Part shown: in pieces, positions 9,183 through 19,800 of the stretch
Position numbering within the stretch: the stretch's first letter is position 1
Layout: each line of letters opens with the position of its first letter
Source: Ooceraea biroi
Lineage: Eukaryota > Arthropoda > Insecta > Hymenoptera > Formicidae
DNA length: 64,000 nucleotides
Reading direction: 5' to 3'
Assembly (NCBI RefSeq): GCF_003672135.1
Contig: NC_039514.1
Coordinates: 3,720,001 to 3,784,000 of the forward strand
Made by a program: the position numbers and the translations under genes
Notes under the pieces: generated by a model
The model's database searches: none
What the model was told of the DNA's origin: nothing
What the model saw: only the letters and a program-made list of their open reading frames with translations

Positions 9183-9536
9183 TTAAGGGCTCCACACACA
9201 AAATTCCGTAAGACGTAACGTAAGGATTCGACCAATCGCGTTGCTCGATTCGGTTACGGACGGCCTACATCTCGACGGGTACATTTCAAATATAAAAACT
9301 CGAAAATAAGTATGTGTCATACCGTGAGATAAAAGAGTAGTCTGAGAACGGTTTTTACAAAAAGGTAAAGCATTTTCGGCCTGTTTGTGTTTTTTAGCTT
9401 TGGTATGGTCCACTAAGTCTGTTCGATGGGGCCTTAGGGCAGTGCGGCATAATTTGCAATAAGCCTCAGGCTTATTATATTTTTTGTATACTTCGCATAT
9501 TTTCCCATTTTGCAGGAGATAGCATTCGATTATCAC
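9183..9536 (-). pseudogene. BED-like zinc-finger fragment, probably hAT transposase N-terminus
   Basis: Around residues 26-51 the reverse-strand ORF reads YCKLCRTALRPHRTDLV followed by DHTKAKKHK, a C-x2-C...H-x5-H spacing like BED fingers at the N-terminus of hAT transposases. The remainder has no transposase motifs. It lies inside the hAT-like element, which supports the reading as a relic of its DNA-binding domain. Confidence 0.4.
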
Positions 9537-9574
9537 CTCTCAGTTCCACACGTAATAGCCAGTTATGTACGTAC

Positions 9575-9717
9575 CAGTGGCGTGACTGCGCAGTCGAACT
9601 AAACAATCGACAATCAGAAATGCCTAGAAATATTAGAATCCAATGATATCTGCAGATTCTAACATTCTTTGGCATTTTTAATTGGCTTTTATTTTCAACT
9701 GTGCAGTCACGCGACTG
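9575..9717. mobile_element. 143-bp hAT-type MITE
   Basis: The ends CAGTGGCGTGACTGCGCAG and, reverse-complemented, CAGTCGCGTGACTGCACAG pair with two mismatches. The flanking 8-mers are GTACGTAC and GTACATAT, a partly decayed possible target duplication. Confidence 0.5.
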
Positions 9718-9825
9718 GTACATATACATAACTTGTGCACCTTTATTTTTACATCATGGTGTCACATGCTTTCACGAAATGCCGTTGCCGCTATTGTCAT
9801 CGCCAAAGTAAATTTCACCAGGGAT

Positions 9826-9909
9826 CTGTTCTCGCTGCACTGTTGAACTAGAAATACACTTTCTTTCACTCTAAGCTAATTGCACTAGCAGTGCAGCGAA
9901 AACGAACAG
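9826..9909. repeat. Small palindromic MITE (copy 2 of the family at 1895-2004)
   Basis: The ends CTGTTCTCGCTGCACTG and CAGTGCAGCGAAAACGAACAG are inverted. The interior ACTTTCTTTCA loop and GAACTAG/CTAG arms match the copy in the Transib-like element. Confidence 0.5.
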
Positions 9910-10030
9910 GGGCCTGATTCTTGAAAAGTTGCGCATACGATATTTTATGAATTTCACTAGAAAATCATATGTAATATTCTAGTGAAATTTATAAAATATC
10001 GTATGCGCAACTTTTCAAGAATCAGGCCCC
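9909..10030. repeat. 122-bp near-perfect palindrome
   Basis: The arms begin GGGGCCTGATTCTTGAAAAG and its reverse complement and stay inverted for about 50 bp around a ~20-bp AT-rich loop. Such symmetry suggests a recent MITE or hairpin element. Confidence 0.65.
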
Positions 10031-10236
10031 AAACATACAAGCTAGCCAATCGCACGACCGCAAAATCGGCTGCAATTGGTGAGATTTTCGACAAGTAACT
10101 ATTTCAGCCCAAACTGCGGATTTTTCTTTCTCATTTCGGCCCATTTGGCGGATTTCCGCCAATCAGAAATTTAACCCGCCAACTAAGCTCGAATTCCCGC
10201 CCAAACGGCGAAATTCCGCCCAATCTGGCAGCACTG

Positions 10237-10690
10237 GTATTGAGCATAATAAATACTATATTTCTCCATGTTACTCAAAATATATTACACACAGCCATGC
10301 TATATTTTTACGTATCTTATTAAATAATATGTATATCCGTAGTTTTTATATATTATATGTATTAATGGCAGAATACAAATAAATTCTTTTTTTTTTCCCT
10401 ATCAAACCGTGTCTCTTTATCGCGTTGAACTCTACCCTTCCACGCGTCTTGTACGTAGCGATAGCGGTCGAGCGTACTAACGATAAGTTACAGAACGAGG
10501 GAAGATTCAAAAATAACCGTCGCGCCTCGTCCGGGGAAAAATTTAAGGATAACTGCGACCGCGCCCGAACGGGTTCGAACGCGTCCGACGCGACCGTCGC
10601 CGATGTTGCGTCATTTCGAAGGACGACCGTTGAACCGCATCCGGTGACATTTCAAGGACGGCTGCCGATCCGCGCGGACGTCTAAAAATA
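10237..10690. other. AT-rich stretch with polyadenylation signal, then GC-rich unassigned sequence
   Basis: AATAAA at 10378-10383 could be the original 3' end signal of the p-gene, pushed away by the mariner and hAT insertions. From 10425 the sequence becomes GC-rich. An 86-aa forward ORF (10425-10685) has no recognisable motif and probably belongs to the outer edge of the palindrome. Confidence 0.35.
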
Positions 10691-12772
10691 GAACGTTATC
10701 GGCCGGAAGACCGCGTCCGGTTCAAAATCGTCTTCGACCGGGACGCCACTCGCTTCCGGTGATAAAGGGTCCTAACCGAAAAAACACGTCCGCTAACCAA
10801 AATCATCGTCGCCCAGGACGACGCCTGCTTCCGGTGATAAAAAACATCTAACGCAAAATCCAGTGGAGGGGGGAAAACCCCGCCCGCTTCCGGTGATAAA
10901 AGGCCCCATCGTCGCCTAGAACTCCGCCCGCTTACGGTGATAAAAAACATCTAACGGAAAATCCAGTGGAGGGGGAAAAACTCCGCCCGCTTCCGGTGAT
11001 AAAAGGCCCCCATCGTCGCCCAGGACTCCCGCTCGCTTTCGGTGATAAAAGGTCCTAACCGAAAAACACGTCCGATAACAAAAATCATCGCCACCCAGGA
11101 TGACGCCCACTTCCGGTGATAAAGGGCCCTAACCGAAAAAACACGCCCGATAACCAAAATCATCGCCACCCAGGACGACGCCCACTTCCGGTGATAAAGG
11201 GTCCTAACCGAAAAAACACGCTCGATAACCAAAATCATCGCCACCCAGGACGACGCCCACTTCCGGTGATAAAAAAATCTAACTGAAAATACAGTGGAGG
11301 GGGAAAACTCCTCCCCCTCTCCACCCAAATCCCCCCTCCCCTTCCCCACCCAAATTGCCAAATTTTTGTAAAAAGCATTTTAACTGTAATTTTTGTGCAA
11401 ATTGCAACAGTGTTACCATATACACTGTACTACCACAGTATAATGATATACAGTAGGGACAAAAAGCGTCGGCACCTTTGATATTTTTCAGCCGATCCGC
11501 CATGTCTTCGGGCGGCAAGTAGCGTATCAATAATATTAGAAACCACCGCTATCAGCAAATATTTTTAATGTGTTTTCTTGAAAAAAATTACATATTTTAT
11601 AAATACATAAGTAATGCATACCTTTCTTTCTCTTTTGGAAAGCGCGAAAAAATGATATATTATCACTGTGAATCATTGTGAAAACAATTTTGCACTGCAC
11701 ACACTCGATGTATTCTCTTAGACATTGTTTTTAACAAAAGCACAAAACAAACAATACAATACAATATGCGAATTTTTATGTTTGGTTATGTTTCTCTATC
11801 TATATGTGATCACAGTTACGGAGATAATGTGCGTTCTTTACTTTGAACGGGATTGGAAGCCGCCCAAGAACATGGCCGCTTGGGATGCGCAAGCAAATCT
11901 GCGCGGCTGACTCGAAAACGGGTGCTTGTCCCTACTGTATATCCTTATACTGTGGTACTACTGTTACTATATACACTGTTACCATGATATAATGAAGCTT
12001 TTCGAAGTGACTTTAGAAGCGTAATAAAAAAGAAAGGTGTATTCTCCTTTACAGAATACAGAAGACATATAAACTTTCTTACTTTAATATTATTAATTTT
12101 CACTAGTCACTCCAGGATCACCTTAATTATAAACATTATTGCTTCCCAAACTGTGAAAGTGCCTTCCTAAACTTGCCCAAACGATTCCCAAATTATTGAA
12201 ATGGAAAACAATGAGAAATATCAAAGATTATAAACGTTTTTCTATTATATAGCCTATAGTCAAAAAGTCCCTAGATTATACTGCACATCTGGGTGATGAC
12301 TTTCAACTCGATTTTGAGGGGAAATCATTATTTCCCAAACTCTGAAAACATTATAGGCGTATTTCCCAAATGTTTTGGCGTTGAAAGAAGCGAAAAAAAA
12401 ATTATTGGGAATGATGTCTGCTAACTATACACTCAACTAATTTTCATTAATTATTAAAAAACTATTATTTCCCAAACTCTAAAAGTTGTTTTCTAAACTT
12501 TCCCAAATGATTTCCAAACGATTGCAATAAAAAAAAAAGATTTATCATATTTGTCTGCTAACTATATTAAGGTACATTTTTGTCATTACTTACCTATGAT
12601 GACTACCATCCGCAATAGTTCTCTGCTCTATCTTACAGATAAGGCGTATCCCGTTTGCACATGGAACGATTACACACTGCACGATTGCACACGCAATATT
12701 GCACACGTTGTATTGCACACTGTTCTATTGGACACAGCACGATTGTACACCGCACGATTGGTCACTAGTGCG

Positions 12773-12805
<33 letters not shown>

Positions 12806-13333
12806 CACAAGGAGGGTTTGGAGTCTTAAATTACTGTGGAACTGGCGAACCACGGGGTCCTCATCCTTGTGATACACATACACACACACCTACATACACC
12901 TACACCCACACACGCACACACCACATAAGAAGGATTTGGAGTATAAAGAATAATGAACGCAGCAGTTGGAATTATAAAAGAACTAAACGAACCGCAGGGT
13001 TTTCTAATTCCTTAGGCCTTGCTGAATCGACGATATTGCAAATTCGAAATTGAATATCTCGGTACCTAACTATCCTAGCACAAAATTTCAAAAACGGTTT
13101 TAAAGCTTTGAAACCCTACTTTTCGCAATTTAAATCGAAATTCTGCACGACGAGTTTTTTAAAATGGCGGAAAGGGAGAGCATGCGAAATTGATAAATGA
13201 AGATTCGAGTTTGCGATGGCACATGGTGTAAAGTAGGTATTGCAGCCCAATGGGACTAAATGCATATAAAAGTATAGAGTTTTATCTTTAAAACGCTTTT
13301 TTACAAAGCTCGATGCGATCATTTTTTGTTGAG
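10690..13333. repeat. Left arm of a giant imperfect palindrome
   Basis: Segments of this arm occur in reverse complement, in mirrored order, in 13382-16232 and 22742-23000. Mirrored landmarks include the iteron block with the GAGGGGGAAAACTCC edge (near 11.30 kb, mate near 15.94), the AGACATATAAACTTTC segment (near 12.06, mate near 15.81), the TTCCCAAACT block (near 12.14 and 12.47, mates near 15.2), the block of GCACACGATTG-type repeats (near 12.7, mate near 14.0) and the ATGCGATCATTTTT segment (near 13.31, mate near 13.39). The arms are diverged and carry unequal insertions. A (CG)n/(CA)n microsatellite lies at 12769-12808, with more CA-rich sequence at 12878-12925. No gene was found. Confidence 0.75.
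10740..11290 (-). repeat. Iteron array, left copy (CTTCCGGTGATAAA units)
   Basis: About nine units of CTTCCGGTGATAAA or close variants start near 10753, 10828, 10887, 10931, 10990, 11037, 11110, 11184 and 11260. They are separated by alternating spacers such as TCCTAACCGAAAAAACACG, AAAATCATCG and ATCCAGTGGAGGGGG. Spacing varies from about 44 to 76 bp, so it is a composite rather than a strict tandem repeat. Confidence 0.8.
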
Positions 13334-14264
13334 ATACTCCAAATTTACTTCACAGAGTGTTTTCTTTTTTAAAGTTGCACAACTCAGCGAAAAATGATCG
13401 CATCGAGCTCGGTAAAAAGCATTTTAAAGATAACACTATATTTTCATTTGCATTTGGTCCCATTAGGCTGCGATATCTAATTCACGCCATGCACCGTCAC
13501 AAACTCGGACTTTCGGTTATCACTTTTGCATCCTCTCATTTTGTCATCCGCTATTTTGAATCAAATGGCCGACCATAATTGCCATTCAAATATTCTTAAA
13601 GTGGATACTTGAAGCTTCATTTTGCATTTTTGAACATATTTTTATTTTCATTATTTACCAAGTTATGATCATTTGAAGGTTGGTAAATTTTTCCCTAAAT
13701 TTTAGTGTACCGCTTTTTTTGGGAGTAAGTGTATAATGATGCATAGAAAACCGTACATCTACAAAAATCCAGCTGAAAATATTCAATCACTACATATTAC
13801 TTTATTTGAACTTTTTATGCCTTTATCCTTTTTGTCGGTAAAAAGCCATTTAAGGGTATTCATTTTGAGTCATTTCAAGCATTTTCAGCAAAGAATATGT
13901 AAATCGGGTGTGGGAGTTTTTCGGAAGTTTATCCGTGTAGTGTCCAATCGTGCGGTGTCCAATCGTGCAATGTGCGTGCGCAATCGTGCGGTGGCCAATC
14001 GTGCGGTGTACAATCGTGCTGTGTCCAATAGAACAGTGTACAATACAACGTGTGCAATAATATTGTGTGTGCAATCGTGCGGTGTGCAATCGTTCCGTGT
14101 GCAAATGGAGGCGACCCGTCCATAACCGTCATTTTTTAATAGTAAATGGAACATTAAGGTGATCCTGGAGTTGCTAGTGAACTTTTTCGCGATGGTGCTG
14201 TCATTTGCACAAAAAATGCTTTTTATAAAAATTTCGCAATTTGTACGCACAAAATCGCTGTTGA

Positions 14265-14480
14265 GCGGTGTTTGGACACAATTAAGGAATATGAGGATGC
14301 TTTTCGAAGTGACTTTAAAAGCGTCATAAAAGAAAATTCTGTGTTTTCCTTTACAGAATACAGGAGAACACAGAATTCTCTTTTATGACGCTTCTAAAGT
14401 CACTTCAAAAAGCATCCTCATATTCTTTAATTGTGTCCCCATGTCGCTGACTTGCGATTTTGTGCGTACAAATTGCCAAA
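14265..14480. repeat. Local palindrome inside the right arm
   Basis: A segment around AGGATGCTTTTCGAAGTGAC is repeated inverted (GTCACTTCAAAAAGCATCCT) about a centre near 14.36 kb. It matches a single-sided version near 12.0 kb in the left arm. Confidence 0.6.
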
Positions 14481-14589
14481 TTTTTGTAAAAAGCATTTTC
14501 TGTAATTTTCACCCAAGTAATAGCAGAGAGTAACCTGAGAGCGGCCATGCCCCTGTATTTTGTGTAAGGGCTCACGCCCACAAGACGCG

Positions 14590-14720
14590 GTAACGCGGCA
14601 ATGCGGTAATGCGGCAACGCGGTGGCCAATCACCGTCTTGTATTTCTGGTAATACCGAAGTTATATATTTAGCATTACCAGAAATGCTGGTGCATTGCCG
14701 CGTTACCGCGTCCTGTGGGC
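14590..14720. repeat. Local palindrome with GCGGTAACGCGG arms
   Basis: Arms containing ACGCGGTAACGCGGCAATGC and TTTCTGGTAAT are repeated inverted (ATTACCAGAAA, GCATTGCCGCGTTACCGCGT) around a centre near 14.66 kb. It is probably a MITE. Confidence 0.5.
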
Positions 14721-15954
14721 ATGAGTCCTAACGCTGTTCGGCCGCTGATTCGAGCGCCATCGCATCCACTTTTTGTGGACGTAGAGAACTACGAAGCCAC
14801 ATCCACTTTCACGCGGTGTACATCCACTTTACTGTCGATATAAGTAGTTACTCGAATCAGTGCGAATGTGCCAACACATTAACAAACAGTTGAAAAGCGA
14901 CGAAAATTACATATGTTAATAACAATATGCGCATAAACCCAGATAGCCAATTCTGTTAGAACAGATTTTCGTCAAATACCCGCTACAAATTTTGAATGCA
15001 GAAAGACTGCAGACTGCATACAGGAACTGATATAACAAATGATGTTGAAATAATGATTTCCCCTCAAAATCGAATTGAAAGTCATCACCCAGACGTGCAG
15101 TATAATCTAGGGAATAATCTACGGACTTTTTGACTATAGGCTATATAATGGAAAAACGTTTATAATCTTTGATATTTCTCATTGTTTTCCATTTCAATAA
15201 TTTGGGAATCGTTTGGGAAAGTTTAGGAAACCACTTTTAGAGTTTGGGAAATAATAGTTTTTTAATAATTAATGAAAATTAGTTGAGCGTATAGTTATCA
15301 TTCCAAATAATGTTCTTTTTCGCTTCGGTAAAACTGAAGGAGACGGGCTTCCTCACCGATTTCCTTCTAACTTTGCAATATCGTTTATTTTGATGAGAAA
15401 ATACGATTGCGAGAAGGAAAATCGTCGCTCTCAATTAGAAAGAAAGTTATCACCTACTGAAAAATGACAGTTTCGGGGTTAGGAAGTCTGTCATACCGGC
15501 GGTCTACCGACGTAGAGCACACTGACCGAGCATGCGCGGTGACGTCAAAGTGCGCGAAATTAAACGCGTGTGTACTTGCAATGCAAATTAGTACGATTCC
15601 AAATAGGTTTTCAATTCATGTGAAGCGAGGTTCCACGCAAAGTAAGGTTCTATATTGTAACTTCCACGCAGTACTTTTGGTCACCTAAAAGTTTTTTTTT
15701 ATGTGGAAGTGTACTAGGTGACGGGCGAAGCCCGTCTCCTCGTGCTCTTCCACACAAGCATATACTTTCCCAGTATAAAAATTAATAATATTAAAGTAAG
15801 AAAGTTTATATGTCTTCTGTATTCTGTAAAGGAGAATAGTAGGTATACTAGGCCGTTTCTGGACCACTTTTCCAGGGAGGTAGAAAATGGGCGTGGCCTG
15901 GGAGAGGGAGAGGGGGTTTGGGTGAGGAGGGGTTTTCCCCCTCCACTGTATTTT

Positions 15955-16232
15955 CGGTTAGATTTTTTTATCACCGGAAGTGGGCGTCGTCCTGGGTGGC
16001 GATGATTTTGGTTATCGGGCGTGTTTTTTTGGTTAGGGCCCTTTATCACCGGAAGTGGGCGTCGCCCTGGGTGGCGATGATTTTGGTTATCGGACGTGTT
16101 TTTCGGTTAGGACCTTTTATCACCGGAAGCGGGCGGAGTCCTGGGCGATAATGGGGGCCTTTTATCACCGGAAGCGGGCGGGGGTTTTTCCCCCTCTTTT
16201 GGTTATCGGACGTGTTTTTTCGGTTAGGACCT
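15955..16232 (+). repeat. Iteron array, right copy, first part
   Basis: Four TTATCACCGGAAG units occur near 15970, 16047, 16118 and 16162, with the same spacers as the left array in inverse orientation. The array is interrupted by the retrotransposon at 16233. Confidence 0.8.
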
Positions 16233-16684
16233 TGTTCTTGGTTCTTCAATCGTTGCCGACGAATTGCACTTTCGGCTACTCGATCCACCTTGGTGCAACA
16301 CGGCGAGAAGCGAAGGAAGACCGTAAAGCTGAATAAGTGAAAGAGCGGAAGATGTGAAATGAACTTTGAATGTATGATTAACAAAGGCTTTATTGTAACA
16401 CGTCGAAAGCGCGTTTTAACAGCAAAGAAACTTCGTAAGAGATACACTGTGGCTTTAAGTCCGATCGACTCGACTCGCGATGCTCTAATGACAATGATCA
16501 GCTGATTCGGAAGCTAGCCGGTGTCGGATTCGGTAGCGAGGAAAGACGAACGCGTGTTTGTCTTCGATTCGCTTCATAACAAGTTCTTATTTTGAGGCTT
16601 AGAATCGATGAAAGGAATATGTACATGCAGAAATTAAGATGATAAAGAAAATCGCAGTTGTAATTATTGATAAAAGTCTGAACA
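16233..16684 (-). repeat. 3' LTR of the BEL/Pao element (left on plus strand)
   Basis: It is 452 bp with TG...CA ends and matches 22290-22741 almost base for base. Confidence 0.92.
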
Positions 16685-16852
16685 TTACCGCCCGCTTCAG
16701 GGGCGATGACGCCGCTGATAATGGACGAAGAACTAATGATATAATCAGCGAGGATAATGAACGCACGCGTGAATTACGATTACGACGAGACTATTTGCAA
16801 GTGTGACCGAACACGACAAACCCAAAGAACAGCGAAATAATAGAGAGTAATT

Positions 16853-19800
16853 TTATGACACGTAAAGCGGACAAAGTTTGGTGATGGGGCGTTTGTATGT
16901 CGACGTCGACGTGCGCACCGAAACCACCCGGACAAGGCCATCCGCGCCGGGATGAACGGCGATGACTCTTGCCAGAGGCCACTTGCTTGGCGGTGTGCGC
17001 TCGTCGACGACGAGAACAAGATCCCCCGTTTTGACATTGCGTTCGGGCTGGTGCCATTTGTTACGAGTTTGGAGATGGTGAAGATACTCTGCCGACCATC
17101 TCTTCCAGAATCGGTCAATGAACTGGCGCAGCAATTGCCAGCGTGAGAGTCGAGAGACGGGAACGTCGATTAAAATTGGCTCAGGAACTACTGCCAGCGG
17201 TGCCCCAATGAGAAAGTGCGCAGGTGTCAGCACGTCCAGGTCGTCAGGATCTTCCGATAATGCACAGAGAGGCCTGGAATTGAGTACTGCCTCAATTTGT
17301 GTTAGCAGCGTGTTGAACTCCTCGTATGTCAGAACGGCGTCTCCAATGATACGACGAAGATGGAACTTGGTCGACTTCACCGCGGCCTCCCACTTGCCGC
17401 CGAAATGAGGCGCTCCAGGCGGATTAAATTTCCAAGCCGTGCCATCAGCAGCGAGAACGTGTGCAAGATCAGCTAGCTCCTTGGAGGCTGCGGAGAACAT
17501 TCGTCGCAATTCGGCATTGGCTCCAACAAGATTGGTTCCGCAATCGCTCGTTATCGTTTGACACAAGCCTCGGCGTCCGGTGAAGCGTTTGTACGCAGCG
17601 AGAAAGCCTTGAGTGGTGTAGTCTGTGGCAAGCTCTAGGTGTATTGCTGAAGATGAAAAGCAGACAAATACAACGAGATAACCTTTATACTGACGAGCGG
17701 AGCGTCCACGCCATGTGCGCAACGTGAACGGCCCAGCATAGTCGACACCCGAATTGAGGAACGGTCGTGCCGGTGTAACCCGAGAAGAAGGAAGCTGGCC
17801 CATAAGTTCTCGTGCTGCGACTGCACGGTAGCGAGAGCAGCGAACGCATCGTCGAACGAACGAGCTGATAGGAGAGCGACCACCCAGAATCCAATATTGC
17901 CGGCGGAGCGTGGCTAGCATAAGTTGCACCCCGCCATGAAGAGTTCGATGATGCACGTCTGAGATGACGAGGCGAGAGAATGAGCACTCTCGAGGTAGAA
18001 TGGCAGGATGCTTAGCATCTGGATCTAGCAGTGAATGGTTGAGTCGTCCACCAACTCGGAGAATACCATCTTGACCTAAAATAGGAGTCAGTTTTGATAA
18101 CGGATTCGAGCGAGGGAGTGGGGTACCCTTTGAGACGGCGTACAACTCATTGGCGAAGTAGCGGCTTTGAGTTTCTTTGATCCAGAAAAGTAGCGACTCG
18201 TGAATTTCCTCAGGCGTAAGTGCATGCGGATTTGATGGATGTGGATTGCTTCTGAACCGAGAAACACAGCGCTTAAGCCAGGCAGTGATACGCAGCAGCC
18301 GATTGAGCTGCGAATACCGATCGATTAGGTCCCAGGTTGACTTGAGTGCGATGTTGATCATCGTGCAGCGAGAGCGTCGATGCTCTAGATCGACCGTAAC
18401 GTCGAGAGCGGGCACGGTTGTCGGCTACATCACAGACGGTTGTTTTAGCCAGGCAGGTCCGTGCCACCAGAGCTCATGATTGAGAAGTTGAAGTGGCAGA
18501 AGTCCCCTGGATGCGCAGTCGGCTGGATTATCGGTTCCAGCGACGTGGTGCCATTTTGCATCTGGAACAAGCTCCTGAATTACAGCGACCCGATTTGCGA
18601 CAAATTCTGCCCATTGTGATGGCTGACCTCTAATCCACGCGAGACTAACGCTAGAGTCAAGCCAAAGATGCACTGGAACAGATTGATACTTGAGGAGTAT
18701 TTTGCGGATGCGAGAGATCAGACGAGCCAGCAGCATCGCAGCGGATAACTCAAGTCGAGGAATCGTCTGTTTTTTGAGTGGAGCTACTTTGCTTTTTGCC
18801 ACGAGTAAAGTGATATTAACATCTGAAAACTCAGAGAATGAGCGAAGGTAGACGACAGCCCCGAGAGCGTCGTGTGACGCGTCGGAGAAGCCATGGATTT
18901 CAATGGCCTGCGAGTCTGAGTGCGTATGAAGCCACCTCGGAATGGAGTACGACTCCACGGTCGTGAGATTGTCGGCGAAGCTCACCCATTTCTGCGAAAT
19001 TGCGGCTGGAACGGGGTCATCCCATTCGATCTGGTCCTTCCAGAGCTGCTGAATGAGCATTTTCCCAACGAGAGTGATGGGCGAGAGCCAACCAAGAGGA
19101 TCAAAGAGCTGAGAGATACGAGACAGAATTGTGCGTTTCGTGATAGAAGAAGAAGAGACAACAGCACTGACCTTGAATCGGAACGTGTCTGAGTTTGGAT
19201 TCCATATGAGTCCGAGAGTTCTAGCCTCTGCGTTGAATTCTCGGTTCGAAAAATCAAGCTGCGAAGATTCGTGAATATTGGCCAGTATGGTGAGATCGTT
19301 GGTGGACCACTTCTGCAACGGAAAGCCGCCCGCTATGAGTAACTGTGCTAACTGCTTGGCTTTGTCAGCCGCGCGTTCTGGGGTGTCAGCACCTGAAAGC
19401 ACATCGTCAACGTACATATCATCACGTAAGATCTGAGCTGCTTGTGGAAAGCGATGTTCCTCATCGTCAGCAAGTTGTAAAATAACACGTATTGCCAAGA
19501 ATGGCGAACATGCTAAACCGAAGGCGACCGTGCAAAGAAGATATTCGAGCGGAGGCCCCGCTTCACTCCAAATGATCTTTTGAGCTGGTTGATCGTCAGG
19601 GTGAACGAGAATCTGCCGATACATTTTTTCGATATCAGCTGCGAACACGTATGGATGGACACGCCAACGGAGCAGAACGGCGTCGAGATCCTGTTGAAGC
19701 TTTGGACCAGTGTGAAGGCAGTCGTTGAGTGAGTATCCAGACTTTGTGCGGTATGATCCGTTAAAAACAACTCGCAGTTTGGTTGTAGTGCTTTGTTGAC

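Larger units (their letters stand above)
8972..10236. mobile_element. hAT-like DNA transposon remnant
   Basis: The 1,265-bp element has ends CAGTGTTGCTAAAT and, reverse-complemented, CAGTGCTGCCAGAT. It is flanked by an exact 8-bp duplication GTATTGAG (8964-8971 and 10237-10244). CAGTG tips with an 8-bp target duplication are diagnostic of the hAT superfamily. No full transposase is present. A BED-type zinc-finger fragment and three smaller MITE-like repeats lie inside. Confidence 0.8.
13382..16232. repeat. Right arm of the giant palindrome (inner part)
   Basis: This is the reverse-complement counterpart of the left arm (centre about 13.36 kb). It holds additional local palindromes at about 14265-14480 and 14590-14720. 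It is cut by the BEL/Pao insertion at 16233 and resumes at 22742. No protein-coding gene was found; short ORFs here arise from the repeat units. Confidence 0.75.

Noticed and set aside
10425..10685. 86-aa forward ORF at the palindrome edge
   Set aside because: No recognisable motif, and part of it pairs with the other palindrome arm, so coding is not supported.
10740..11290. CRISPR-like array
   Set aside because: Units vary in spacing (about 44-76 bp), spacers are themselves repeated, the sequence is eukaryotic and no cas genes are present.
13736..14250. ORFs with repeated NRAV or HDCT words
   Set aside because: Products of short tandem CAATCGTGCGGTGT-type repeats within the palindrome arms.
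10696..16151. Several 70-130 aa ORFs with repeated FYHRKRA- or YHRKWASSW-like words
   Set aside because: They arise from translation of the iteron units in both arms.
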